The notes: generated by a model from the letters alone, not told the origin. A stretch of DNA of 41,207 nt from an uncultured Saprospiraceae bacterium (GCA_938003955.1 CALKXE010000068.1:1-41207); one strand, 5' to 3'. Shown: positions 25,475 to 33,489, numbered from the stretch's first letter. Numbers and translations: made by a program.

Positions 25475-25490
25475 TGTAACATTAGTTACA
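25475..25490. promoter_or_regulatory. Crp/Fnr-type operator 1
   Basis: TGTAAC-ATTA-GTTACA is a perfect 6+6 palindrome with a 4-bp spacer. It starts 36 bp before the -7 box at 25511, the spacing expected for class II activation, and has two close copies at 26681 and 28583. Confidence 0.85.
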
Positions 25491-25510
25491 TCATTTCAGA
25501 TTTGAGGATA

Positions 25511-25518
25511 TATCTTTG
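25511..25518 (+). promoter_or_regulatory. -7 element of the DUF983-Crp/Fnr unit
   Basis: TATCTTTG is an exact TAnnTTTG match. Transcription would start near 25524, which rules out the TTG at 25516 as the start codon of the next gene. Confidence 0.75.
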
Positions 25519-25536
25519 TGTTCTAAATATTATTGT

Positions 25537-25905
25537 ATGAACGTGATGAGCAGTATCTGGAATTACAAATGTCCTAGATGTAGAAAAGGGGATCTTTTTA
25601 TAAAACCATTTGAAATTAAGAACCCACTTAATATGCCTGATAGATGTTCAAATTGTGATTTAAATTATTCTCCAGAACCTGGCTATTATTTTGGTGCGAT
25701 GTTCATTTCATATGGTTGGACTGTTTGGACGATATTAGCTATAGTTGGTTTTTGTATGCTTGTCTTAGATTGGACTGTTGAAGCATCGTTTGGTCTTGTT
25801 GTTTTTGTATCCGCCCTATCCTACTTCTTTATTATGAGAATATCTAGATCTATGTATATCCATATGGATGTGAGATTTGATAAGAAACATAAAGAAACTA
25901 CATAA
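25537..25905 (+). CDS. DUF983 zinc-ribbon membrane protein
   Basis: The protein has 122 residues from the ATG at 25537; an ATG at 25546 is equally possible. It begins with a zinc ribbon, YKCPRCRKGDLFIKPF and RCSNCDLNYSPEPGYYFGAM, with two CxxC pairs, and continues with two membrane helices (about 50-95). This is the DUF983 layout. In alphaproteobacteria DUF983 proteins lie near cytochrome oxidase genes; a molecular role is not established. Here it leads a unit with the Crp/Fnr regulator (21 nt downstream) under operator 1, so its expression is tied to the sulfur locus. The start is chosen because the -7 element overlaps the earlier TTG. Confidence 0.85.
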   Translation: MNVMSSIWNYKCPRCRKGDLFIKPFEIKNPLNMPDRCSNCDLNYSPEPGYYFGAMFISYGWTVWTILAIVGFCMLVLDWTVEASFGLVVFVSALSYFFIMRISRSMYIHMDVRFDKKHKETT

Positions 25906-25926
25906 TACAGGCTATCTTTATTCACT

Positions 25927-26604
25927 ATGATTCAGAAAAGAGATTTTATTCCCTTTGATATAAAATGCTTTACTAAGTTGGAAAGCAGATTTGAAACCAT
26001 GTTTGAACCAAAACTCATCAACGAGATTTGTCAGAGTGGAACACTTAGGATGTTTAATCCAGATGAAGTAATTGTAGATATTGGAATGTTGATTACGCAC
26101 ATGCCATTGGTTATATCTGGATCTATAAAGATCATGACCGAAGACGAAAAGGGAGACGAACTACTACTCTACTACCTAGAAATGGCTGAAACGTGTGCTG
26201 TTACACTTAATTGTTGTACAAGGAAAGCTAAATCTACTATTAGAGCTATCACTGAAACAAAGACAGAAATCTTATTTGTTCCTGTGGAAAAAATGGAAGA
26301 CTGGATGGTAAGTTACAAGTCATGGAGAACTTATGTCTTGGAAAGCTACAATGAAAGACTTAATGAGATGGTGAAGGCTATTGATAACATAGTATTCCAT
26401 AGTTTAGAAGATAGACTAAGAAGATATATCAAAGATAAAGCATGGATAGCTAAAAGTGCCACATTAAAAATCTCACATCAAGATATTGCTAATGACCTCT
26501 ACGCATCAAGAGTAGCCGTGTCACGTCTCATGAAAAAACTGGAGACAGAGAACTTCATAGAGCAACAAAGAAATAAGATCATCGTCGTAGAATATAATAA
26601 ATAG
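25927..26604 (+). CDS. Crp/Fnr family transcriptional regulator
   Basis: The 225-residue protein has the Crp/Fnr build: a cyclic-nucleotide-binding-type beta-roll (about residues 25-125, with VIVDIGMLITHMPLVISGSIKIM and ELLLYYLEMAETCAVTLNCCTRKAKS), a long dimer helix, and a C-terminal winged helix (LKISHQDIANDLYASRVAVSRLMKKLETENFI). The roll lacks the cAMP-contacting RxS signature, and a C-x5-C-C cluster (ETCAVTLNCCTRK) sits where cAMP would bind, so a thiol, persulfide or redox signal is possible. It is probably the protein that binds the TGTAAC-N4-GTTACA sites nearby, including the one ahead of its own operon. Confidence 0.9.
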   Translation: MIQKRDFIPFDIKCFTKLESRFETMFEPKLINEICQSGTLRMFNPDEVIVDIGMLITHMPLVISGSIKIMTEDEKGDELLLYYLEMAETCAVTLNCCTRKAKSTIRAITETKTEILFVPVEKMEDWMVSYKSWRTYVLESYNERLNEMVKAIDNIVFHSLEDRLRRYIKDKAWIAKSATLKISHQDIANDLYASRVAVSRLMKKLETENFIEQQRNKIIVVEYNK

Positions 26605-26680
26605 TTCAGGATGAATATCTAGTGCTTTTTATAGGTTTCTATTTATTGCTTTCTATTTTTTAATAAAATATTTTCTTTTG

Positions 26681-26696
26681 TGTAACATCAGTTACA
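26681..26696. promoter_or_regulatory. Crp/Fnr-type operator 2
   Basis: TGTAAC-ATCA-GTTACA has the same half-sites as operator 1. It starts 37 bp before the -7-like CATCTTTG at 26718. Confidence 0.85.
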
Positions 26697-26717
26697 CCAT
26701 CTTCTATTAGACAAATG

Positions 26718-26725
26718 CATCTTTG
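26718..26725 (+). promoter_or_regulatory. -7 element of the YeeE/YedE-TauE unit
   Basis: CATCTTTG has one mismatch to TAnnTTTG and the correct spacing from operator 2. A weaker box is expected for an activator-dependent promoter. Confidence 0.65.
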
Positions 26726-26749
26726 CAAAATAAAATATAAATAGCTTTT

Positions 26750-27310
26750 ATGATTAATTTTTTATTAGAACCTTGGCCCTGGTATGTAGCGGGTCCCATT
26801 ATTTCAATAGTAATGTTTTTACTTATATATTTTGGGGGCAGTTTCGGTATGTCTAGCAATCTACGAACAATGTGTAGTATTGGAGGAGCTGGAAAGTTTG
26901 TTGATTTCTTCAAGATAGATTGGAAAAGTCAGTTATGGAATCTCGCTTTTGTGTTAGGCAGTATTATTGGTGGATTCATTGCTTATAAGTTCATGACACC
27001 AGATGTGTCCATACAACTAAGCGAGGCGACGATCAGTAAACTTAGTGAATTAGGATTTACAAATCCAGGTAGTCAATATCTCCCTGAAGAGATTTTTGGA
27101 ATGGAGCAAATAACATCGATTTCTGGTTTGGCTATTTTATTGATAGGAGGTATATTAGTTGGGTTTGGTACTAGATATGCAGGTGGCTGTACTTCTGGTC
27201 ACGCGATCAGTGGATTAAGTAATCTCCAATTGCCATCACTCATTGCCGTTGTAGGATTCTTCATTGGAGGCTTACTAATGGTACATATTATTTTCCCATT
27301 CATTTATTAA
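26750..27310 (+). CDS. YeeE/YedE family transporter half (first)
   Basis: The 186-residue membrane protein belongs to the YeeE/YedE (TsuA-like) family of sulfur-compound importers. It has about four to five helices and the family signature GTRYAGGCTSGHAISGLSNL (around 142-162), in which the Cys of GGCTSGH lines the thiosulfate path of TsuA. SSNLRTMCSIGGAG near residue 36 carries a second Cys. It is followed after 10 nt by a second half-size member, so the pair probably makes one full transporter, as is common in Bacteroidota persulfide loci. It moves thiosulfate or a related sulfur species across the inner membrane; the direction and substrate here are not shown. Operator 2 drives it. Confidence 0.88.
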   Translation: MINFLLEPWPWYVAGPIISIVMFLLIYFGGSFGMSSNLRTMCSIGGAGKFVDFFKIDWKSQLWNLAFVLGSIIGGFIAYKFMTPDVSIQLSEATISKLSELGFTNPGSQYLPEEIFGMEQITSISGLAILLIGGILVGFGTRYAGGCTSGHAISGLSNLQLPSLIAVVGFFIGGLLMVHIIFPFIY

Positions 27311-27320
27311 TAATAAGAAT

Positions 27321-27734
27321 ATGAAATACATAAAATATATACTTGCTGGCATATTATTCGGCATCGTTATGGTCAAAGCAGAGACTATTTCATGGTTTAG
27401 AATTTATGAAATGTTCCAATTCGATGCTTTTCATATGTACGGTATTATAGGTTCTACTGTCGTTATTGGAATAATTGGTACTTATTTACTCAAAAAGAAC
27501 AAGGTGAAGAACATTTATGGGGAGCCAATAGAGTTTGCACCTAAAAATTTCAGCGTTGCGCGGTATCTAATAGGAGGTATCATCTTTGGACTAGGTTGGG
27601 CGCTTGTTGGTGCTTGTCCAGGTCCGATGTTTGTTCTTTTAGGTACTGGATTCCTTCCTATATTGATTGTCATATTTGGTGCTCTTGTAGGAACATTTTT
27701 ATACGGAGCTCTAAAAAGCAGACTTCCTCATTAA
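27321..27734 (+). CDS. YeeE/YedE family transporter half (second, DUF6691)
   Basis: The 137-residue membrane protein is the partner half of the split YeeE/YedE transporter (DUF6691 type). It has about four helices and the signature GLGWALVGACPGPMFVLLGTG (around 93-113), in which GACPGP contributes a Cys equivalent to the second selectivity Cys of TsuA. It follows the first half by 10 nt and precedes the TauE gene by 15 nt in the same operon. In full-length TsuA both halves are in one chain. Confidence 0.88.
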   Translation: MKYIKYILAGILFGIVMVKAETISWFRIYEMFQFDAFHMYGIIGSTVVIGIIGTYLLKKNKVKNIYGEPIEFAPKNFSVARYLIGGIIFGLGWALVGACPGPMFVLLGTGFLPILIVIFGALVGTFLYGALKSRLPH

Positions 27735-27749
27735 TAAAAATAAGAAATT

Positions 27750-28538
27750 ATGATCTTAGGCTATATTGGAGCGCTATTAGTTGGCGTTACACTTGGTTTA
27801 CTTGGTGGCGGCGGGTCGATACTTACTGTACCTATCCTGGTTTATCTATTGGCTATCAGTCCAGTGACCGCTACGGCTTATTCATTATTTGTTGTAGGTA
27901 GTACTTCATTAGTCGGAAGTATACGGAACTTGATAAAAGGCATGGTTGACATTAAAGTAGCTGTAGTGTTTGCTATTCCTGCATTTATCGCAGTGTATTT
28001 GACACGGAGATACTTAGTGCCAGCGATACCAGACGAACTGATAACTATAGGCGATTTTGTTTTAACTAAAGATCTAGGTATCATGCTTTTCTTTGCTGTT
28101 ATTATGTTAGCGGCATCTTATTCTATGATCAAAGGTAGAAAGGAGAAAGAAGTAGATATTGATGCTAAATTAAAGGTGCCATTGATCGTATTGGAAGGAG
28201 CCGTAGTAGGAGTATTAACTGGAATTGTTGGAGCCGGAGGTGGTTTTTTGATAATACCAGCATTGGTATTATTTGCAAATCTCCCAATGAAACGAGCGGT
28301 GGCAACTTCATTATTAATTATAGCCGTAAAGTCTCTTATTGGATTTCTTGGAGATGTACAAAACTTAGTGATTGACTGGAATTTCTTACTCACTTTTACT
28401 GGAATATCAATTATCGGTATCTTCCTTGGAATATATCTTAATAAGTTCTTCGACGGTAAGAGCTTAAAAAAAGCTTTTGGTTGGTTTGTACTAATCATGG
28501 GAATTTACATAATTACAAAAGAATTATTCTTAAGCTAA
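27750..28538 (+). CDS. TauE/SafE family sulfite/sulfur-compound exporter
   Basis: The 262-residue protein has eight hydrophobic helices and the two TauE/SafE repeats: GALLVGVTLGLLGGGGSILTVPIL at the start and GAVVGVLTGIVGAGGGFLIIPALV from about residue 151. The Gly-rich loops are the family mark. It is an inner-membrane protein that typically exports organosulfonates or sulfite, and here it is the third gene of the transporter operon. With a persulfide dioxygenase downstream, which produces sulfite, sulfite export is a natural job for it; this is inferred from context. Confidence 0.9.
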   Translation: MILGYIGALLVGVTLGLLGGGGSILTVPILVYLLAISPVTATAYSLFVVGSTSLVGSIRNLIKGMVDIKVAVVFAIPAFIAVYLTRRYLVPAIPDELITIGDFVLTKDLGIMLFFAVIMLAASYSMIKGRKEKEVDIDAKLKVPLIVLEGAVVGVLTGIVGAGGGFLIIPALVLFANLPMKRAVATSLLIIAVKSLIGFLGDVQNLVIDWNFLLTFTGISIIGIFLGIYLNKFFDGKSLKKAFGWFVLIMGIYIITKELFLS

Positions 28539-28582
28539 CTGATGTTCAGTGACAGAATCAATTTAATGATTTTAGCAATTTA

Positions 28583-28598
28583 GGTAACATAGGTTACA
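28583..28598. promoter_or_regulatory. Crp/Fnr-type operator 3
   Basis: GGTAAC-ATAG-GTTACA matches operators 1 and 2 except at the first base and in the spacer. It starts 37 bp before the -7 box at 28620. Confidence 0.82.
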
Positions 28599-28619
28599 TT
28601 ATAAATAAATAAGTAGGGT

Positions 28620-28627
28620 TAACTTTG
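28620..28627 (+). promoter_or_regulatory. -7 element of the persulfide dioxygenase unit
   Basis: TAACTTTG is an exact TAnnTTTG match. It gives a leader of about 12 nt before the ATG at 28645. Confidence 0.75.
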
Positions 28628-28644
28628 ATATAAATATTTAAACA

Positions 28645-30057
28645 ATGAAAATCGAACAAATATATACTGGATGTCTTGCACAGGGTGCATATTACATAGA
28701 AAGCAATGGAGAAGTTGCTATCATAGATCCTCTAAGAGAGGTACAAACTTACCTTGATAAAGCAGATAAGAACGAAGCCAAAATCAAGTATATATTTGAA
28801 ACGCATTTTCATGCAGATTTTGTGAGTGGTCATGTGACATTAGCAGAGCGAACAGGCGGCGAGATAGTATATGGACCTAACGCGAGTACAAGTTTTAAGT
28901 CTACTATAGCGACCGATGGTCAAGTATTCAAATTAGGGAATATTACGATTACAGCACTGCATACTCCTGGTCATACGATGGAGAGCACTACCTATCTTCT
29001 AAAGGATGAAAATGGTAAAGATCATGCAATATTTTCAGGAGACACACTTTTTTTAGGTGATGTTGGTCGTCCTGATCTTGCACAAAAGATGGGTTCATTG
29101 ACAATAGAAGACCTTGCTGGATTTCTTTTTGATAGCTTGAGAAATAAGATAATGCCTTTGGCTGACGATGTGATCGTTTATCCTGCACATGGAGCAGGAT
29201 CCGCTTGTGGTAAGAATATGATGAAGGAAACTGTTGACACATTAGGCAATCAAAAAAGCATGAACTACGCTCTTAGAGCTGATATGACGAAGGAGGAATT
29301 CATCAAAGAATTAACCGATGGATTATTGCCTCCTCCAGCATACTTTCCTCTTAATGTAAAATTGAACAAAGAAGGATACGAAGATATAGACAAAGTAATC
29401 GCTAAAGGGCAACATGCTCTTAGTCCTAGAGAATTCGAAATAGCTGCGAATGAGACAGAAGCTATAATGTTAGACGTAAGAAGTGAACAAAGTTTTGCGA
29501 AGGAACATATACCAAGATCAATATTTATTGGGCTTAACGGTAGCTTCGCGCCTTGGGTAGGTGCATTAATCAAGGATATAAACCTACCGATATTACTTAT
29601 TATGGACGATAATCAAGCTGAAGAAGCTATTATTAGATTATCAAGAGTAGGTTTTGATAATGTAATAGGTTATCTCAAAGGGGGATTAGAAGCATGGAAG
29701 ACCGCTGGAAAAGAAATAGATACAGTGGTCTCAGTACCGGTAAGTAAGTTTAAGGAATCATTAGAATCTAATCCGGGTAGGAAAGTAATTGATGTGCGAA
29801 AAGTTTCAGAATTTACTTCAGAACATGTGCAGTCAGCAGAGAATATCCCGCTTTCAGTTATCAACGAGCACTTATCGGCTTTACCTCAGAATGAAGACTT
29901 TTTTATACACTGTGCTGGTGGATATAGATCAATAATCGCAAGCTCCATTTTGAAATCGAGAGGTATTCATAATATCATAGATGTTCAAGGAGGATTTGAT
30001 GCAATCAAAAAGGAAGATATTGCTGTATCTAACTTCGTATGTCCATCAACTTTGTAA
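28645..30057 (+). CDS. CstB-like persulfide dioxygenase with two rhodanese domains
   Basis: The 470-residue protein has three domains. Residues 1-240 are an ETHE1-type metallo-beta-lactamase fold: THFHADFVSGH (H54, H56, D58), HTPGHT (H110), SGDTLFLGDVGRPDL (D133) and YPAHGAGSACG. These ligands hold the single iron that oxidises persulfide to sulfite. Residues 265-358 are a first rhodanese domain whose active-site Cys is replaced (ILLIMDDNQ, D321), so it is probably inactive. Residues 365-466 are a second rhodanese with a normal loop (IHCAGGYRS, C423). This is the CstB arrangement, which turns persulfide into sulfite and thiosulfate. It is cytoplasmic, controlled by operator 3, and followed by a free rhodanese. 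Confidence 0.9.
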   Translation: MKIEQIYTGCLAQGAYYIESNGEVAIIDPLREVQTYLDKADKNEAKIKYIFETHFHADFVSGHVTLAERTGGEIVYGPNASTSFKSTIATDGQVFKLGNITITALHTPGHTMESTTYLLKDENGKDHAIFSGDTLFLGDVGRPDLAQKMGSLTIEDLAGFLFDSLRNKIMPLADDVIVYPAHGAGSACGKNMMKETVDTLGNQKSMNYALRADMTKEEFIKELTDGLLPPPAYFPLNVKLNKEGYEDIDKVIAKGQHALSPREFEIAANETEAIMLDVRSEQSFAKEHIPRSIFIGLNGSFAPWVGALIKDINLPILLIMDDNQAEEAIIRLSRVGFDNVIGYLKGGLEAWKTAGKEIDTVVSVPVSKFKESLESNPGRKVIDVRKVSEFTSEHVQSAENIPLSVINEHLSALPQNEDFFIHCAGGYRSIIASSILKSRGIHNIIDVQGGFDAIKKEDIAVSNFVCPSTL

Positions 30058-30067
30058 CTAAATTATC

Positions 30068-30382
30068 ATGAAGAATATTAATCAAGAAGAGTTTGTTAGT
30101 TTATCAAATGAAGCTAACCACGTAGTAATAGACGTCAGAAGGCCAGACGAATGCGAAAAAGGAATCGTCGAAAATGCTATTTTGATCAACTTTATGGATA
30201 GCGCAAAATTCAAAGATACAATTGATCAATTAGATAAATCAAAACACTACCTGATATATTGTAGAAGCGGAAACCGAAGTGGAAAATCTTGTATTTTTAT
30301 GGATCAATTAGGTTTTGAGAATACATATAACCTTGTCGGAGGAATACTTGATTGGAAAGGGAATGTTGTGGTTCCTAAATAG
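30068..30382 (+). CDS. Single-domain rhodanese sulfurtransferase
   Basis: The 104-residue protein is one complete rhodanese domain with the start motif VVIDVRRPDECEKGIVENAILINF and the active-site loop YCRSGNRSG (C65), the six-residue loop typical of small rhodaneses. It has no signal peptide. It moves sulfane sulfur between thiols in the cytoplasm. It lies 10 nt after the CstB-like gene, in the same unit, and probably supplies or accepts its persulfide. Confidence 0.92.
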   Translation: MKNINQEEFVSLSNEANHVVIDVRRPDECEKGIVENAILINFMDSAKFKDTIDQLDKSKHYLIYCRSGNRSGKSCIFMDQLGFENTYNLVGGILDWKGNVVVPK

Positions 30383-30455
30383 TACCAGTGCGGTAAAAAG
30401 GTGATCCACCTATTCATTAACACATTTTACATTGTCTCAATCTAAATATAGTTTT

Positions 30456-31094
30456 ATGTCTCAACAACACTGGCAAAACATCTACAATACTAAGCAGGAT
30501 AATCAAGTAAGTTGGACACAGGATAATCCAACAACTCCATTAGACTATTTGCAGAAATTAGGACTAGATAAAACTGCCAACATCATAGATATAGGAGGCG
30601 GAGCGAGTAAGTTTGTAGATTTATTACTTGATAATGGCTATACTAATATTACGGTATTGGATATATCAGAAGCAGCTTTGGCTCGATCAAAAAATAGACT
30701 TGGTGAAAGAGCATCACACGTTACATGGATCGTAAATGACATTTTAGATTTTAATCCTATAGATCAATATGACTTCTGGTACGATAGAGCTGTTTTTCAT
30801 TTTTTAACCACAGAAAAGGACATTTCATCGTATGTAAAGAAAGTAAATGACAATATTTCACGTAATGGTCATTTTCTACTAGGTACTTTCTCTATTGATG
30901 GGCCACTAAAATGCAGTGGCTTAGAAATTCAGAGATATTCTGAACAAAGTATGAGGCAAACTTTCCAAGATGCTTTTATTGCTGAGACTTGTTTTATGGA
31001 AATGCATTTGACTCCATTTGATACAATACAAGAATTTCAATTCTGTGGTTTTGTTCGACAGATTTTAAAACAGGATTCTTCGGCTCCATTTTAA
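30456..31094 (+). CDS. Class I SAM-dependent methyltransferase
   Basis: From the ATG at 30456 the protein has 212 residues. An upstream TTG at 30432 adds MSQSKYSF and is less likely. The SAM-binding fold shows IIDIGGGASKFVDLLL (motif I), VLDISEAALARSK (acidic loop, motif II) and WYDRAVFHFLT (motif IV region). The beginning MSQQHWQNIYNTKQDNQVSW-type entry, ahead of a 'W' and 'P' rich segment, resembles thiopurine/thiol and TehB-type methyltransferases. In this locus, methylation of a thiol or of sulfide is a reasonable guess, but the substrate cannot be read from the sequence. It follows the rhodanese by about 70 nt. Confidence 0.82.
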   Translation: MSQQHWQNIYNTKQDNQVSWTQDNPTTPLDYLQKLGLDKTANIIDIGGGASKFVDLLLDNGYTNITVLDISEAALARSKNRLGERASHVTWIVNDILDFNPIDQYDFWYDRAVFHFLTTEKDISSYVKKVNDNISRNGHFLLGTFSIDGPLKCSGLEIQRYSEQSMRQTFQDAFIAETCFMEMHLTPFDTIQEFQFCGFVRQILKQDSSAPF

Positions 31095-31109
31095 GTTGAA
31101 ATTCACTTT

Positions 31110-31117
31110 TATCTTTG
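31110..31117 (+). promoter_or_regulatory. -7 element ahead of the broken rhodanese
   Basis: TATCTTTG is an exact TAnnTTTG match, 174 nt before the ATG at 31291. No TGTAAC-type palindrome lies upstream. The leader contains a short open stretch with no start that may be a remnant. Confidence 0.4.
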
Positions 31118-31290
31118 CAATGAAAATATAAATAGTGGGCCAAGACTATTTGACATGACGAAGATGATGTCCACAGCCCCAAATTAGATCATCTGATATC
31201 ATTATTGAAATTCATCTATTTTCAACCTATCTCATTTTAATATGAATAGTACATTTCAGAGAAATTTAATAATTAGAGCAATAAAATATA

Positions 31291-31656
31291 ATGACAGTAA
31301 CTTATATAATAATCGGCGCGGCATTTCTAATAACTGCATTGATATACTTTAAATCTAAATCATCAGGAAATATTTATAATAATATATCTGTTGCAGATCT
31401 AGAACAGTTGCCATCAGATAAAAACATCATTCTTATAGATGTGCGAACTCAGAAAGAAATGAGCCATGGAAAGATAGACAACGCAATAGAAATAGAATTA
31501 GGTCTTGCAATGAATAAATAGCTAAGTGTACTTGATAATAACAAAAAATACATAGTTTATTGTCGAAGTGGACGAAGAAGCATACTCGCTAGAAACATGA
31601 TGGCTAAAATGGGCTTTACTGATGTGAACAATTTACTTGGTGGCTACAATGCTTGA
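31291..31656 (+). pseudogene. Membrane-anchored rhodanese interrupted by an in-frame TAG
   Basis: The reading frame begins MTVTYIIIGAAFLITALIYF (membrane anchor), continues through the rhodanese start ILIDVRTQKEMSHGKIDNAI and reaches TAG at 31519-31521 (codon 77). Beyond it, in the same frame, 44 codons give the missing half: KKYIVYCRSGRRSILARNMM with the active Cys, then GFTDVNNLLGGYNA and TGA at 31654-31656. The full product would be a normal 121-residue membrane-anchored rhodanese. One nonsense change, or amber read-through, explains this. A product ending at the TAG would lack the catalytic Cys. Upstream genes are of the same sulfur theme. Confidence 0.85.
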
Positions 31657-31782
31657 GTACAGAAATAGATTGCATCTTTTTGCTCCAATTTGTGTTTAAT
31701 TTTTGATAGAATATATGTACACGCTCACCACATAAAGGAGATGAATTAATAAATAGTATTAAGCACTTAGAAAACAAAGAGG

Positions 31783-33387
31783 ATGTATAATATAAGAGTA
31801 ATAGTTATTTGCAGTATTATAATCTTCGGATTAAATAATAGCGAATCACAGACATATGAGGTAGAAGTCTCCCCTATTACAATTGAAGGCCTAGGGGGAT
31901 TACATTCCTATGCTGTGGGCACATGTAAAGGGGATTGGCTTCTTGTAGGTGGCAGACTAGATGGGCTTCACCAGCGTGAGCCATTTGCATCGTTTAGTGC
32001 AGACGGTAAGAATCAAGATCTTATTGTCGTAAACCCAAAGAAAAACCAAGTGTGGCGCGCTCCTCTTTCTTCTCTCCCTAAAGCTATAGTAGAGCAATTA
32101 TCTTCGACTAATATGCAATATTACCAGCATAATAATAAATTACTCTGCACCGGAGGTTATGCATATAGCCGCAGTGTCGAAGATCACATTACTTTTCCAT
32201 ATCTCACAATAATTGACATACCTAAAACCATTGATGCAATAAAAAATAACAAATTAAATGATTCCACTTTTTACCAAATAGAAAACGAGGCATTTAGAGT
32301 TACAGGAGGAGCTCTTGATCGTATCGGAGATATTTACCATCTGGTCGGAGGTCACAAATTCATGGGTGCTTACAATCCAATGGGACCTGAACATGGACCC
32401 GGTTTTGTGCAAGAATATACCGACGAAATAAGAAGATTTAAAATCAATATTGAGGGAAATTATAGTATCGAAATACTGGACCCTATCCACGATGCCATGC
32501 ACCTGCATCGCAGAGACTACAATCTAGCCCCTTACCTTTCTAAAGGAGAGAGAGAATTAATGATCTATAGCGGAGTATTTAAAAATACTGTGGATCGTCC
32601 ATGGTTATATCCAGTAAGCATTACAAAAGATACTCATAAAGCTCATGAGGATTTCAATCAATATTTCAATCATTACCACTGTGCCTATTTACCGATATAT
32701 GATTCTAGGGAAGATGATATGCATACAATATTCTTTGGTGGGATAGCACAATTCTATACAGAAGGAGACCTTATTGTCCAGGACAATGACGTTCCATTTG
32801 TAAATACGATAGCAGAAATATCTCGTGATTCAGAAGGAGTGTTATCGGAAACTAGATTATCATCTAATATGCCTGGTTATTTGGGAGCGGGTTCAGTATT
32901 TATTTTTGATTCTGAGAGCCCATTGATTGATAATGACATATTGGATGGTGTTCAGATCTCAGATGAATTAATAGATGTAGGATATATTTATGGCGGTATT
33001 CGAAGTTCGTTATCAAATATTTTTTGGCTAAATACGGGCACTCAAAGTGAAGCAAATCATATAATCTATAAAGTAGCCATCAGAAAAGCAGATGAATCAT
33101 CCTCAGCGACTACTGTAGCCCACAGGGAATTCTTACATTTCTACCCTAACGTTGTAAATCATTATGTAAGGATGTCTATCGATATAGATAACCTCAAAGA
33201 TCTTGAAGTAATAATTTCAGACATGTCAGAAAAGACGATATACTCTCATCAAATAGCTAAAACTGAATTGATGATTGGACGAAACTACTTAAAACTAGAA
33301 GATGTAGCAATTGGATATGGTGCATATAACTATATTGTCAAAATAGGCAGCAAAGTATTAAAAAGGAAAGTGATCTGGTCAGAATAG
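31783..33387 (+). CDS. Kelch-like exported protein with T9SS-type C-terminal domain
   Basis: The 534-residue protein has a signal peptide (MYNIRVIVICSIIIFGLNNSESQ). The body shows Kelch-like blades: GDWLLVGGRLDGLHQREPF, NKLLCTGGYAYSRSVEDH, IYHLVGGHKFMGAYN and HTIFFGGIAQFY, each with a GG turn. From about residue 455 the sequence FLHFYPNVVNHYVRMSIDIDN, VIISDMSEKTIYSHQ and YGAYNYIVKIGSKVLKRKVIW resembles a type A sorting domain. It should be exported by T9SS and act at the surface or outside. Its ligand is unknown. It stands alone between the sulfur locus and the cytochrome bd genes. Confidence 0.78.
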   Translation: MYNIRVIVICSIIIFGLNNSESQTYEVEVSPITIEGLGGLHSYAVGTCKGDWLLVGGRLDGLHQREPFASFSADGKNQDLIVVNPKKNQVWRAPLSSLPKAIVEQLSSTNMQYYQHNNKLLCTGGYAYSRSVEDHITFPYLTIIDIPKTIDAIKNNKLNDSTFYQIENEAFRVTGGALDRIGDIYHLVGGHKFMGAYNPMGPEHGPGFVQEYTDEIRRFKINIEGNYSIEILDPIHDAMHLHRRDYNLAPYLSKGERELMIYSGVFKNTVDRPWLYPVSITKDTHKAHEDFNQYFNHYHCAYLPIYDSREDDMHTIFFGGIAQFYTEGDLIVQDNDVPFVNTIAEISRDSEGVLSETRLSSNMPGYLGAGSVFIFDSESPLIDNDILDGVQISDELIDVGYIYGGIRSSLSNIFWLNTGTQSEANHIIYKVAIRKADESSSATTVAHREFLHFYPNVVNHYVRMSIDIDNLKDLEVIISDMSEKTIYSHQIAKTELMIGRNYLKLEDVAIGYGAYNYIVKIGSKVLKRKVIWSE

Positions 33388-33489
33388 AGGTTTAAAAAGA
33401 TAGTGTATATCTTTAACAACTGGAAATAATATAATCAATCTTAGGTTATGAAACACCACAGCCAATTTTTTTTTACTAAAAACTAAAAA

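Noticed and set aside
28118..28498. A 126-codon minus-strand frame inside the TauE gene
   Set aside because: Antisense shadow; the plus-strand protein has full family motifs.
31150..31240. A short open stretch (HDEDDVHSPKLDHLISLL) in the leader before the broken rhodanese
   Set aside because: It begins after a stop without any start codon and is too short to assign.
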